DNA of 64,000 nt from Streptococcus respiraculi (GCF_003595525.1 NZ_CP022680.1:1452001-1516000); one strand, 5' to 3'. Counted from the first letter of the stretch, positions 40,136-48,505 are shown. Notes: generated by a model from the letters alone, not told the origin. Made by a program: numbers and translations.

Positions 40136-41682
40136 GCTTTCTTCATTTTGTTGGCCATGCGTTTCATGGATTGTTCCATGGCAAATTTACCGATTTTACC
40201 TTTCAGACCTCCGCCGAACATCTGACTCATATCTGGCATACCAGCGCCACCTAGGGCTGATAAATCAGGCATTCCACCTTGTCCCATCATGCCTTCAAGG
40301 GCTGACATATCCATGTTGTTTGGCAGATTTTTCGGAAGATTGTTAGGGTTGATCCCCATTTGCTTCATCATCTTGTTCATATCACCAGACATGACACCTT
40401 GCATCATAGCCTTAGCTTGGTTAAAGTCCTTGATGAATTTGTTAACCTCGACAAAGGTATTTCCAGAACCGTTGGCAATACGACGGCGACGGCTAGGTGT
40501 GAGCAAGTCAGGATTTTCCCGCTCAGCTGGTGTCATAGACGATACAATCGCCCGTTTTCTCGCAATATCCCGCTCATCGACCTTGAGATTAGCGAGAGCA
40601 GGATTTCCTGCCATTCCTGGAATCATCTTGAGCAAGTCTTCCATTGGCCCCATGTTTTGGACTTGGTCCAATTGAGAAATGAAATCGTTGAAATCAAAGG
40701 TATTTTCCCGCATTTTTTCAGCAAGTTCAAGCGATTTTTTCTCATCGTATTCTTGAGAAGCCTTCTCAATCAAGGTCAGCATGTCTCCCATACCGAGAAT
40801 ACGGCTGGACATACGGTCTGGGTGGAAGGTTTCGATATCGGTAATCTTCTCACCAGTACCTGTGAACTTGATTGGTTTTCCTGTAATGTGACGGACAGAA
40901 AGGGCCGCACCACCACGAGTATCCCCATCAATCTTGGTCAAAATCACACCAGTTACTTCGAGCTGGTTACTGAATTCACGAGCGACATTAGCTGCTTCCT
41001 GACCAATCATAGCATCAACTACAAGGAGGATTTCATTTGGCTGAGCAAGTGCCTTCACATCTCTCAATTCGTTCATCAATACTTCGTCGATTTGCAGACG
41101 ACCCGCCGTATCAATCAAGACATAATCATTGTTGTTTTGAGTAGCAACTGCAAGACCTTGTTTGACAATCTCAACTGCTGGCACACCTGTTCCCAGCTCA
41201 AAGACAGGCACTTCAATCTGTTGTCCCAAGGTTTTCAACTGATCAATGGCTGCTGGACGGTAGATATCTGCCGCAATCAGCAAGGGACGAGCATTTTCGT
41301 CTTTTTTGAGCTTGTTGGCTAATTTTCCTGCAAAAGTCGTTTTACCAGCCCCTTGCAGACCGACCATCATGATAATGGTTGGAATCTTTGGAGACTTGAT
41401 GATTTCCGCAGTGTCAGATCCTAGAATCGCAGTTAACTCTTCATCAACAATTTTGATGATTTGTTGAGCAGGATTCAAGGTTTCTATTACTTCGTGACCA
41501 ACTGCGCGCTCGCGAACTTTCTTGATAAAATCTTTTACGACTGGTAGGGCCACGTCCGCTTCAAGTAGGGCGAGACGGATTTCCTTGGTTGCTTCTTGAA
41601 CATCGCTCTCACTGATTTTTCCCTTGCGACGTAGGTTTTTAAAGACGTTCTGTAAACGTTCGGTCAAGCTTTCAAAAGCCAT
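40117..41682 (-). CDS. ffh: Signal recognition particle protein Ffh
   Basis: The SRP54 GTPase that binds signal sequences and targets nascent membrane and secreted proteins to FtsY. At 521 aa it has the N domain, the GTPase G domain (GLQGAGKTTFAGKLA near residue 107, DTAGRLQID, TKIDGDTRGG) and a C-terminal M domain very rich in Met and Gly (MMKQMGINPNNLP, GMPDMSQMFGGG). It starts 12 bp after ylxM, the usual operon partner. Confidence 0.97.
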   Translation of the reverse strand: MAFESLTERLQNVFKNLRRKGKISESDVQEATKEIRLALLEADVALPVVKDFIKKVRERAVGHEVIETLNPAQQIIKIVDEELTAILGSDTAEIIKSPKIPTIIMMVGLQGAGKTTFAGKLANKLKKDENARPLLIAADIYRPAAIDQLKTLGQQIEVPVFELGTGVPAVEIVKQGLAVATQNNNDYVLIDTAGRLQIDEVLMNELRDVKALAQPNEILLVVDAMIGQEAANVAREFSNQLEVTGVILTKIDGDTRGGAALSVRHITGKPIKFTGTGEKITDIETFHPDRMSSRILGMGDMLTLIEKASQEYDEKKSLELAEKMRENTFDFNDFISQLDQVQNMGPMEDLLKMIPGMAGNPALANLKVDERDIARKRAIVSSMTPAERENPDLLTPSRRRRIANGSGNTFVEVNKFIKDFNQAKAMMQGVMSGDMNKMMKQMGINPNNLPKNLPNNMDMSALEGMMGQGGMPDLSALGGAGMPDMSQMFGGGLKGKIGKFAMEQSMKRMANKMKKAKKKRK

Positions 41683-41694
41683 AGTATACTCCTT

Positions 41695-42027
41695 TTATTC
41701 TCTATTATCAATGCTACTTAGTATAGTGATTTTTTCTTGCAAAAATTCATCTGCTGGATAGCGTTCTAAGATTTGATCAAAAATTTGACTACGGACAATG
41801 TAATCTGAATACATGTGCAATTTCTTCTCGTAATCTTCTAAAATCTTTTCTGTCCGCTTGATATTGTCATAGACCGCTTGACGGCTGACCTGAAATTCTT
41901 CTGCAATCTCAGCCAAGCTATAATCATCAGCATAGTAGAGCTCGATATAATTCATCTGTTTATCGGTCAATAGTGCCGCGTAAAATTCAAACAAGGCATT
42001 CATCCGATTTGTTTTTTCAATTTCCAT
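41695..42027 (-). CDS. ylxM: YlxM/p13-like DNA-binding protein
   Basis: A 110-aa UPF0122 protein with a sigma-70 region 4-like helix-turn-helix ([25 protein letters not shown]). It is conserved upstream of ffh in Firmicutes and affects SRP function; the exact role is not settled. It is the first gene of the ylxM-ffh operon. Confidence 0.93.
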   Translation of the reverse strand: MEIEKTNRMNALFEFYAALLTDKQMNYIELYYADDYSLAEIAEEFQVSRQAVYDNIKRTEKILEDYEKKLHMYSDYIVRSQIFDQILERYPADEFLQEKITILSSIDNRE

Positions 42028-42089
42028 ACCTTTTATTATACCAAATTTTTCCTAGAGGATAAAGCCTATCTATATCATTTGATCTATAA

Positions 42090-42117
42090 AAAAGTTTACA
42101 TAATAAATTTTATGCAA
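42090..42117 (-). terminator. gntR terminator with shared palindromic core
   Basis: On the minus strand AGTTTGCATAA pairs with TTATGTAAACT, followed by TTTTTT. It directly follows the gntR stop. The TTTACATAAT core is shared with the terminators at 35.6, 37.3 and 38.9 kb. Confidence 0.8.
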
Positions 42118-42118
42118 A

Positions 42119-42817
42119 CTAATTATTTTCTAAGTAAAATTCAAAACGTTCACCAACGTACTGGCTGTTCACATACTCAAACGGTTGACCATCTTCTAAA
42201 TAGGAAACTTGACGGAGGGCTAAAATGGCTTGATTCTTTGTGATTTGTAGGTGTTTAGCTACCTGTTCGTTGGCCAGACGGGCATAAATCGTCTGGTGAC
42301 TTTTACCGATGCGATAGCCGTTTTCCGTCAAGGTTTTAAAGAAATGGTTGGTCACATCGCTCTTTTTGACATTTTGAATTAAGCGTTCTGGGATACTCGC
42401 TACTTCATAGACAACAGGAATATTATCCGCAAAACGCACACGTTCCATCCGCACGACATACTCTCCCGCCTGTAAATTCAATTGGCTCACTTCTTTATCA
42501 TTGGGCTTTGTTCGGATATAGGACAACAATTGACTGGACGGTGTTTTTCCCTGAAGCTGAATAATATCTGTAAAAGACATGGTTCCACGCATTTTTTCTT
42601 GCACACGAGTGCTTGCCACGTAGGTGCCCGACCCGACTTTGCGCTGCAAAATCCCTTCTTCTACCAAAAGCGTAATCCCTTGGCGCAAGGTCATTCGCGA
42701 CACACCAAACTCATCGGCCAAGTCCCGCTCACTCGGTAGGCGCTCGCCGATTTTCCAGACTCCACGGTCAATTTCTTCTTTTAATTTATCATGAATGGCA
42801 ATATAAGCAGCTTTCAT
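42119..42817 (-). CDS. GntR-family regulator, HutC/UTRA type
   Basis: A 232-aa regulator: N-terminal winged helix (RLPSERDLADEFGVSRMTLRQGITLL) and a C-terminal UTRA ligand domain (GYRIGKSHQTIYARLANEQVAKHL). The start is ATG at 42817 with GAGGAG five bases upstream; a GTG two codons earlier is too close to that site. It is divergent from guaA across a 131-bp region, the same pairing I recall in pneumococcus. The effector, probably a sugar phosphate or similar, is unknown. Confidence 0.9.
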   Translation of the reverse strand: MKAAYIAIHDKLKEEIDRGVWKIGERLPSERDLADEFGVSRMTLRQGITLLVEEGILQRKVGSGTYVASTRVQEKMRGTMSFTDIIQLQGKTPSSQLLSYIRTKPNDKEVSQLNLQAGEYVVRMERVRFADNIPVVYEVASIPERLIQNVKKSDVTNHFFKTLTENGYRIGKSHQTIYARLANEQVAKHLQITKNQAILALRQVSYLEDGQPFEYVNSQYVGERFEFYLENN

Positions 42818-42948
42818 ACTCACTCCTCTTTGTTTCTCTTTCTATTGTACCAAATTTCTATCTTTTTAACCATTCTTACTGCAAATTGTTCGTTTTTATG
42901 ATAGAATAAGAAACATCAATTTGATATTTTTATTTGAAAGGAAATAAC

Positions 42949-44496
42949 ATGACACTCCAAGACGTCGAAAAAATCATCGTTCTGGACTACGGTAGCCAGT
43001 ATAATCAGCTGATTTCACGCCGTATTCGTGAGATTGGTGTCTTCTCTGAACTCAAGAGCCATAAGATTTCAGCAGCTGAAGTCCGTGACATCAATCCTGT
43101 CGGACTTATTCTCTCAGGTGGACCAAACTCTGTTTATGAAGAGGGCTCTTTTGGTATTGATCCTGAAATTTTTGAATTAGGCATTCCAATTTTGGGAATT
43201 TGCTACGGTATGCAGTTGATTACTCATACACTAGGCGGTAAGGTCGTTCCTGCTGGAGATGCTGGAAATCGTGAATACGGTCAGTCTACGCTCACTCATA
43301 CTCTTTCTCCTCTCTTTGAAGGCACACCTGATGAGCAACTGGTCTTGATGAGCCATGGCGATGCCGTCACTGAAATTCCTGACCACTTTATCCGTACAGG
43401 AACGTCAGCAGATTGTCCTTATGCAGCGATTGAACATTCAGATAAGAAGATTTACGGCATCCAGTTCCACCCAGAGGTTCGTCATTCTGTTTATGGAAAT
43501 GATATTTTGCGCAACTTTGCGATTAATATCTGCGGAGCAAAAGGCGACTGGTCCATGGATAATTTCATTGACATGCAGATTGCCAAAATCCGTGAAACTG
43601 TCGGGGACAAAAAAGTCCTTCTTGGGCTTTCTGGTGGGGTTGATTCATCCGTTGTTGGCGTTCTTCTTCAAAAAGCAATCGGGGACCAGCTTATCTGTAT
43701 CTTTGTTGACCACGGACTTCTTCGCAAAGGCGAAGCTGACCAAGTCATGGAGATGCTAGGTGGAAAATTTGGCTTGAACATTGTCAAGGCAGATGCTGCC
43801 AAACGTTTCCTTGATAAATTGGCAGGCGTATCTGACCCTGAGCAAAAACGCAAAATCATCGGAAATGAATTTGTCTATGTCTTTGATGATGAAGCAAGTA
43901 AACTGACTGATGTTGCATTTCTTGCCCAAGGAACGCTCTATACAGACGTTATCGAATCAGGAACAGATACAGCTCAAACCATTAAATCGCACCACAACGT
44001 AGGTGGTTTGCCAGAAGATATGCAGTTCAAATTGATTGAACCACTCAATACCCTTTACAAAGACGAAGTTCGTGCCTTGGGAACAGAGCTTGGTATGCCT
44101 GATGAAGTCGTGTGGCGCCAGCCATTCCCTGGACCAGGACTGGCTATCCGTGTCATGGGGGAAATCACTGAAGAAAAACTTGAAACTGTCCGTGAATCCG
44201 ACGCCATTCTCCGTGAAGAAATCGCAAAAGCTGGACTTGATCGCGATATCTGGCAATACTTCACAGTGAACACTGGTGTACGTTCTGTTGGGGTTATGGG
44301 AGACGGTCGTACCTATGACTATACGATTGCCATTCGAGCCATTACTTCTATCGACGGCATGACCGCAGACTTCGCCAAGATTCCATGGGAAGTCCTCCAA
44401 AAAATCTCCGTTCGCATCGTTAACGAAGTTGACCACGTCAACCGCATCGTCTACGATATCACCAGCAAACCACCAGCAACTGTTGAGTGGGAATAG
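42949..44496 (+). CDS. guaA: GMP synthase (glutamine-hydrolysing)
   Basis: Makes GMP from XMP, glutamine and ATP. At 515 aa it has the class I glutamine amidotransferase domain (nucleophile Cys in GICYGMQ, His-x-Glu in QFHPEV), the ATP pyrophosphatase domain (P-loop [10 protein letters not shown]) and the C-terminal dimerisation domain ending in [12 protein letters not shown] at 42949 follows AAAGGAAA. It is on the plus strand, opposite to most genes of this arm. The purine gene guaC is in the same window. Confidence 0.97.
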   Translation: MTLQDVEKIIVLDYGSQYNQLISRRIREIGVFSELKSHKISAAEVRDINPVGLILSGGPNSVYEEGSFGIDPEIFELGIPILGICYGMQLITHTLGGKVVPAGDAGNREYGQSTLTHTLSPLFEGTPDEQLVLMSHGDAVTEIPDHFIRTGTSADCPYAAIEHSDKKIYGIQFHPEVRHSVYGNDILRNFAINICGAKGDWSMDNFIDMQIAKIRETVGDKKVLLGLSGGVDSSVVGVLLQKAIGDQLICIFVDHGLLRKGEADQVMEMLGGKFGLNIVKADAAKRFLDKLAGVSDPEQKRKIIGNEFVYVFDDEASKLTDVAFLAQGTLYTDVIESGTDTAQTIKSHHNVGGLPEDMQFKLIEPLNTLYKDEVRALGTELGMPDEVVWRQPFPGPGLAIRVMGEITEEKLETVRESDAILREEIAKAGLDRDIWQYFTVNTGVRSVGVMGDGRTYDYTIAIRAITSIDGMTADFAKIPWEVLQKISVRIVNEVDHVNRIVYDITSKPPATVEWE

Positions 44497-44507
44497 AGTT
44501 AATAAGT

Positions 44508-44547
44508 ATAAAAAGCCTATGAAATCAATATTTCTAAGGCTTTTTAT
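44508..44547 (+). terminator. guaA terminator
   Basis: ATAAAAAGCCT and AGGCTTTTTAT arms around an 18-base loop, a few bases after the stop. Confidence 0.88.
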
Positions 44548-44655
44548 CTTGTATTGACAACAGTTTAACAACAAAAACAGATTATTTTTTTATCAACTGC
44601 GTTGAGGACTCCTTTTTTCGTTCAACAGACTACGCTAGTCAAACTTCAAAAAGGA

Positions 44656-44684
44656 GTGTCAATAGTTAAGGTTTATGATATAAT
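44656..44684 (+). promoter_or_regulatory. Promoter of the Fst-type toxin RNA
   Basis: GTGTCA, 17-bp spacer, TATAAT with TGA upstream (extended -10). Transcription would start near 44691 and run to the shared terminator, giving a toxin mRNA of about 230 nt. Upstream, ACTCCTTTTT and AAAAAGGAGT form a wide inverted repeat (44609-44657). Confidence 0.75.
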
Positions 44685-44740
44685 CATGTGGCAATGCTTT
44701 TCCTCAAGCAAATCTTTTGCTAGAGAGGAGGTGTTCATTA

Positions 44741-44839
44741 ATGGGCTACTTCTCGGAGCTCCTTATTGCCATTACGGCAGAAGTTGTGGCAGGAATTATC
44801 TTGTACTTCATCTGCAAATGGTTGGATGGCAAAAAATAA
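44741..44839 (+). CDS. Fst/Ldr-type membrane toxin peptide
   Basis: A 32-aa peptide: short start MGYFSELL, one hydrophobic helix (IAITAEVVAGIILYFICKWL) and a charged tail DGKK. This is the layout of Fst-family type I toxins, which insert in the membrane and are expressed only when the antisense RNA is lost. A GAGGAGG ribosome site lies ten bases upstream. The frame sits in a convergent two-promoter locus with a bidirectional terminator and direct repeats, the par/Fst arrangement. It is too short for standard ORF calling. Confidence 0.85.
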   Translation: MGYFSELLIAITAEVVAGIILYFICKWLDGKK

Positions 44840-44885
44840 TAAGTATTGCCAACCTAAAAACACCCGTTAATCTGAAAAGAACGTA

Positions 44886-44949
44886 AAAAAAGCCCTCAAC
44901 TATTGGCACTAGTTGGGGGCTTTGGTGTTCTAATGAACTACTTCTCAGT
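44886..44949 (-). ncRNA. Antisense antitoxin RNA of the Fst-type locus (RNA II)
   Basis: A minus-strand promoter with consensus TTGACA (44979-44984), 17-bp spacer and TATACT (44956-44961) points toward the toxin gene. A transcript from about 44949 would end in the bidirectional terminator, about 65 nt. Its 5' part is complementary to the sequence at 44925-44949 and, through a direct repeat, to the toxin ribosome-site/start region at 44731-44755 (shared blocks GGTGTTC, CTACTTCTC). This is how RNA II blocks RNA I translation in the pAD1 par system. Confidence 0.78.
44887..44925. terminator. Bidirectional terminator shared by toxin and antitoxin RNAs
   Basis: AAAGCCCTCAACTA and TAGTTGGGGGCTTT arms around seven bases, with A-rich and T-containing flanks on both sides. 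Confidence 0.85.
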
Positions 44950-45076
44950 ATCTAAAGTATACAGTATTTTACTAGGATTGTCAAATAAAAAAATGCTAGA
45001 GATAGAACTCCAATATTTCTTTATAAACTTCGTTACAGTTCTTGCATGATTATTATCACATAAATTGAGATAATTG

Positions 45077-45365
45077 TCAAATTTTACTATCCAAATTGAT
45101 AGTATGTTGGTTGCCGTTAAACTTACTTTTTCTAACGTTATTTTCCGTCACTACTACTTGCCCTGTCATTCGATTAGCAACTTCTTCGATAGCATTAGGA
45201 CGTAGATGAGAGTAAGTACCAAGTATAGTCTTAATATCTGCCATGTCCTAAGCGATTTTGCATTTCTAAGTCATTCATACCGAGCGACAACATAAAATTT
45301 GCATGAGAGTGCCTTAAATCGTGAATACGAATCGTTTTTATACCTATGAATTCACATGTACTTGT
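45077..45365 (-). pseudogene. Decayed tyrosine integrase, C-terminal part
   Basis: The minus strand encodes IRIHDLRHSHANFMLSLG followed, after a frame change near 45245, by IKTILGTYSHLRPNAIEEVANRM. These are the HxxR box and the catalytic-Tyr region of phage/ICE-type tyrosine recombinases. The N-terminal two thirds are missing. It marks a former integrative element near the toxin locus. Confidence 0.8.
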
Positions 45366-45418
45366 AGAACGCATTTCAATGTTGATTTTACTCGCTTCTT
45401 ATCCGTCTGATAAGATAG

Positions 45419-45679
45419 ACTTCAAAGAGCGACCTTCCTGTCCTCTCACTGACTGCGTCAGAAGACAAGGTTTTACAATGGGGCAAATACGAAAACGAGA
45501 AAAAACAACTACCAGCAGATACCCACTTTGTGACCATTGAAGGGGGCAACCATAACGGATTTGGTCTCTACAGCCAACAACGAAAAGATGGGATTGCCAC
45601 TATTTCTGCTTCTCAGCAACGAGATATGAACATTCAAGAAATAGTAGATTGTGTAGAAACAAGTCATAACCACCCGTGA
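45419..45679 (+). pseudogene. Alpha/beta hydrolase, C-terminal fragment
   Basis: An open frame without start encodes DLPVLSLTASEDKVLQWGKY and later VTIEGGNHNGFGLYSQQ, the region with catalytic Asp and His of BAAT/dienelactone-type hydrolases. The nucleophile half is gone. The frame ends inside the terminal hairpin of the IS200-type element, so the last residues are supplied by the IS. Confidence 0.7.
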
Positions 45680-46370
45680 AAACGGGTGGCTTGTACACCG
45701 GCTATAAGCCGTTTCCCTCCAGCGGGCGTCTAAAGACGCTCGCTGAACTTCGTTCAGGTTAGCTTCTATTACTTGACTAATGCCCGTAACAACGGGCTTT
45801 TATCTTGTTCTAAAACCTCCATCTGAAAATGGATCTTCATACTCTTTAACACTCAACTTATCAAGAGCGATGTCAGTTTTTTCCTGCTCACGGATATACT
45901 TCGCAACAGTTTTCTCGTTTAATCCTACCGTACTGACGTAATAGCCTCTTGCCCAAAATTTGCGATTTCCATACTTATATTTTAAATTCGCATGTTTATC
46001 AAATATCATTAAGGCACTTTTACTTTTCAGATAGCCCATAAATTCAGAAATCGCAAGTTTTGGAGGAATGAGAACTAACATGTGAACATGATCTGACATC
46101 ATGTGACCTTCAATAATTTCAACTCCTTTATATTGGCATAGATGACGGAAAATATCGATTAAATCCTGCCTAATTTTGTAGTATATGGCTTTTCTTCGGT
46201 ACTTCGGTGTGAAGACAATATGATATTTGCACATCCATTTGGTGTGTGATAAACTATAACTACTTTTAGTCATTTATTTTTCCTCCTTTGTCTAACCTGA
46301 ACAATTAGATTATACTAGGAAAAATAGTGGTTTTCTTGTTCTTCTCTGCGAGAAGAACTGGCTTGAAGCT
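45667..46370 (-). mobile_element. IS200-type insertion sequence (single TnpA)
   Basis: About 700 bp around one Y1 transposase gene. The left boundary (right end of the IS) has the hairpin CCACCCGT-GAAA-ACGGGTGG (45670-45689); further hairpins are at 45721-45744 and 45782-45797, the last followed by TTTT as a tnpA terminator. Upstream of tnpA a perfect hairpin GTTCTTCTC/GAGAAGAAC (46338-46358) marks the left end. Exact ends are estimated; IS200 elements make no target duplication. Confidence 0.75.
45800..46273 (-). CDS. tnpA: IS200/IS605-family Y1 transposase TnpA
   Basis: A 157-aa HUH single-strand DNA transposase. The metal-binding HVH is at residues 62-64 (SDHVHML) and the catalytic Tyr is probably Y126 (VAKYIREQE). 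The length is complete for the IS200 group and the frame is intact, so the element may still be active. AGGAGG precedes ATG. Confidence 0.93.
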   Translation of the reverse strand: MTKSSYSLSHTKWMCKYHIVFTPKYRRKAIYYKIRQDLIDIFRHLCQYKGVEIIEGHMMSDHVHMLVLIPPKLAISEFMGYLKSKSALMIFDKHANLKYKYGNRKFWARGYYVSTVGLNEKTVAKYIREQEKTDIALDKLSVKEYEDPFSDGGFRTR

Positions 46371-46387
46371 ATAATAAAAAAGGCTTG

Positions 46388-46624
46388 CTAGCCTTTTTCT
46401 TCTGACAGGAACTCTTTTACTAATTCCATCGTTTCCATGATAGCTTTGTAGCGCGATTGGTGGAGATTTAGCTCTTCCTTGTCTAGTTCATTATACATTT
46501 CATTGGTCAAGAGGATTCTTTTCCTCAATTTTGGCGAATACATAATATAGCCGACCAGTTCTAACTCGGTCAATTTTCCGATAATATCTGTCAATGTCTG
46601 AGGCTCTGTAGTGCAATGTTCCAT
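46388..46624 (-). CDS. Small winged-helix-like protein
   Basis: A 78-aa protein. The stretch TLTDIIGKLTELELVGYIMYSPKLRKRILLT looks like the recognition helix and wing of a MarR-type winged helix, without the usual N-terminal part; the C-terminal half is a helix. AAGGAGAG precedes ATG. It is divergent from an XRE regulator, with a perfect consensus promoter that overlaps an ATACCAA motif. A terminator with AAAAAGGCT/AGCCTTTTT arms overlaps its stop (46376-46399). Function unknown. Confidence 0.6.
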   Translation of the reverse strand: MEHCTTEPQTLTDIIGKLTELELVGYIMYSPKLRKRILLTNEMYNELDKEELNLHQSRYKAIMETMELVKEFLSEEKG

Positions 46625-46731
46625 CTTCTCTCTCCTTTTATGCTTTCAAGCACTGTGCAAACTCTTTATCTGATTATAGGCAATTAGCCTAATTTATGGT
46701 AAAATAAATGTACAATATTTAGATACATTAA

Positions 46732-46780
46732 ATACCAAACGGTATATCTATATTATACTAGTTGGTATCGAATTTGTCAA
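46732..46780 (-). promoter_or_regulatory. Promoter of the small winged-helix gene with ATACCAA operators
   Basis: On the minus strand TTGACA, 17-bp spacer, TATAAT: a full consensus promoter at 46752-46780. The spacer holds ATACCAA (46762-46768, read on minus) and a palindrome ATACC-AAAC-GGTAT lies at 46732-46745. These are likely operators for the divergent XRE regulator. Confidence 0.7.
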
Positions 46781-46817
46781 TCAAAATATACGATTGTGAA
46801 TAAAAATGGAGCCAACC

Positions 46818-47270
46818 ATGGATACGAGTAAAAACCTTTTTACCCAGCGATTGAAAGAGTTGCGAAAAAATGCAAAACTGACTCAGCAACAACTATCAAA
46901 TGAACTCAATATCAAACAAGGTACCTATTCCCGTTGGGAACGTGGTCTACTAGAGCCAAATCTTGCTCAGATTACTGATTTAGCGATTTTCTTTCATGTC
47001 AGTGTCGACTACCTAACAGGAAAACGCGATAAGGAATATAGCACCATTTCAGCTCAGGAACGCGAAGCCATGTCTGTCGAAGAAAGCAGCAAAATTGCAG
47101 ACTATGTCATTTCAAGCATCTTTACGGCCCTTTCTTCTGCTAAAGAAAAAGGCATTTCTGAAGCCGCTATGGTGGCACTACTTTCTGAACTCGGTTTTGA
47201 AAAAGAAGCCCAGACAAGTCTAATTGAGCAACTTTATGAAACAGGTACATTGAAACAGGCTGAAAAATAA
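46818..47270 (+). CDS. XRE-family transcriptional regulator
   Basis: A 150-aa repressor-like protein: N-terminal HTH_3 domain (LRKNAKLTQQQLSNELNIKQ, then TYSRWERG) and a helical C-terminal part. I chose ATG at 46818 because GGAG lies six bases upstream of it and not upstream of the earlier ATG at 46806. It is divergent from the 78-aa gene and probably represses it through the ATACCAA sites. Confidence 0.88.
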   Translation: MDTSKNLFTQRLKELRKNAKLTQQQLSNELNIKQGTYSRWERGLLEPNLAQITDLAIFFHVSVDYLTGKRDKEYSTISAQEREAMSVEESSKIADYVISSIFTALSSAKEKGISEAAMVALLSELGFEKEAQTSLIEQLYETGTLKQAEK

Positions 47271-47296
47271 GAAAAGCTCCACGAATGGAGCTTTTC
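47271..47296. terminator. Bidirectional terminator after the XRE gene
   Basis: GAAAAGCTCCA and TGGAGCTTTTC arms around CGAA, between convergent genes. Confidence 0.88.
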
Positions 47297-47306
47297 TTAT
47301 GTCATT

Positions 47307-47735
47307 TTACGGTTGATGTACAACCGTGTCATTCATATCAACGATTACACCATTTTGATAGACACGATAGAGCGACCCGTCTGTTCCTTGAAGAAGATTA
47401 TAGGGAATAGAGTCAGTACGATTGTAATTATCTTCTAGGACTGTCCAGCCCTTATCTCCAAGAATACTATTGGCATAGTCAATCGTATCTTGACCGCTTT
47501 CTAAGGTCACACCGCTATTTGTATTTTGGAGGGCATCTGTAGTATCTGTATCAGACAGTGTAGATGAGCTAGCAGGAACAGAGCTTGCCTGCTGACTCGT
47601 AGAAGATGAACTTTTAGATACTTGACTAGCCGTTGTACTGCTACTTGAATCGCTTTTATCCGTCTTCTTAGAGCAACCTGTAGACAAGGTCAAAACAGCC
47701 AGTAATGAGATAGCAAGAAGTGTATACTTTTTCAT
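47307..47735 (-). CDS. Putative lipoprotein
   Basis: A 142-aa protein with a lipoprotein signal peptide: KK start, hydrophobic stretch and lipobox LSTGC with the lipidated Cys at residue 21. A Ser/Thr-rich linker follows (about residues 29-65), then a small domain with SILGDKGWTVLEDNYNRTD and LYRVYQNGVIVDM. I do not recognise the domain with certainty. Its ATG overlaps the SDR stop by one base, so it is translationally coupled to the SDR gene. Confidence 0.8.
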   Translation of the reverse strand: MKKYTLLAISLLAVLTLSTGCSKKTDKSDSSSSTTASQVSKSSSSTSQQASSVPASSSTLSDTDTTDALQNTNSGVTLESGQDTIDYANSILGDKGWTVLEDNYNRTDSIPYNLLQGTDGSLYRVYQNGVIVDMNDTVVHQP

Positions 47736-48505
47736 CAGTGATCCTCCCTTTCTCTGTGAATCGTAAATCCTGTCGCTTGCTTGGTTGCCATAATGGTCAT
47801 ATCAGAAATCTGTACATGACGGGGTTGATTGGCAACAAATAGGACGCTCTGGGCAATATCTTCTGCCTGCAAGGCTTCAATTCCTTGATAAACAGTCGCT
47901 GCCTTCTCCTTGTCCCCGTGAAAACGCACCTGGCTAAAATCCGTCTCGACAATCCCTGGCTGAATGGTTGTCACCTTGATGTTCTTATCAATAGTATCGA
48001 TACGGATACCGTCACTCAAAACCTTGACAGCTGATTTTGTTGCTGCATAGACTGCTGCACCTGCATAGGCATAGATTCCTGCTGTTGAGCCAATATTGAT
48101 GACATGTCCTTGATTACGTTCAACCATGCTTGGTAAAATCTGTCGGGTCACATATAGCAATCCCTTGACGTTGGTATCGAGCATAGTGACCATATCTGCC
48201 ACCTCATAGTCCTGAAATTTTTCAAGTCCTAAAGCCAAGCCTGCATTGTTGACCAAGATATCAACCTGCGGAACCTCTTCCAATATTTGCCCACACACCG
48301 CTGCCACTTCTGCTGCTTGCGTGACATCCATTTGGTAGTAATGGACAGTGACACCATATTTTGCTGTCATATCTGCCTGAATCTCTTTTAACTTCTCCAC
48401 TCGTCGTCCGGTAATGATCAGATGGTCTCGGTTTTTAGCAAACGCATAGGCAATTGCCTTTCCAATGCCACTTGTTGCACCCGTAATCAGTACGTATCGT
48501 GTCAT
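47735..48505 (-). CDS. SDR-family oxidoreductase (YdfG-like)
   Basis: A 256-aa short-chain dehydrogenase. Cofactor loop TGATSGIGKAIA is at residues 8-19, NNAG near residue 90, and catalytic Y-x-x-x-K in YAATKSA. The group includes NADP-dependent serine/hydroxy-acid dehydrogenases. The start is ATG at 48505 with GGGAGG upstream; the longer frame reads through a non-coding leader. It is in an operon with the lipoprotein gene. Confidence 0.88.
   Translation of the reverse strand: MTRYVLITGATSGIGKAIAYAFAKNRDHLIITGRRVEKLKEIQADMTAKYGVTVHYYQMDVTQAAEVAAVCGQILEEVPQVDILVNNAGLALGLEKFQDYEVADMVTMLDTNVKGLLYVTRQILPSMVERNQGHVINIGSTAGIYAYAGAAVYAATKSAVKVLSDGIRIDTIDKNIKVTTIQPGIVETDFSQVRFHGDKEKAATVYQGIEALQAEDIAQSVLFVANQPRHVQISDMTIMATKQATGFTIHREREDH

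Noticed and set aside
40360..41322. 320-codon open frame on the plus strand opposite ffh
   Set aside because: It is fully antisense to ffh, has no family features, and ffh is unmistakable.
43957..44574. 205-codon frame on the minus strand opposite guaA
   Set aside because: Shadow of guaA in another frame, without ribosome site or recognisable motif.
44602..44886. 94-codon plus-strand frame covering the toxin locus
   Set aside because: It begins upstream of the promoter and runs through the toxin ribosome site in another frame; the 32-aa Fst-type peptide explains the region better.
45346..45540. 64-codon plus-strand frame between the integrase and hydrolase relics
   Set aside because: Spans two unrelated relics and has no ribosome site; the hydrolase fragment in another frame is better supported.
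45690..45800. Hairpin cluster as a CRISPR-like or omega RNA unit
   Set aside because: The hairpins are the right-end structures of the IS200-type element; there is no TnpB gene and no repeat-spacer pattern.
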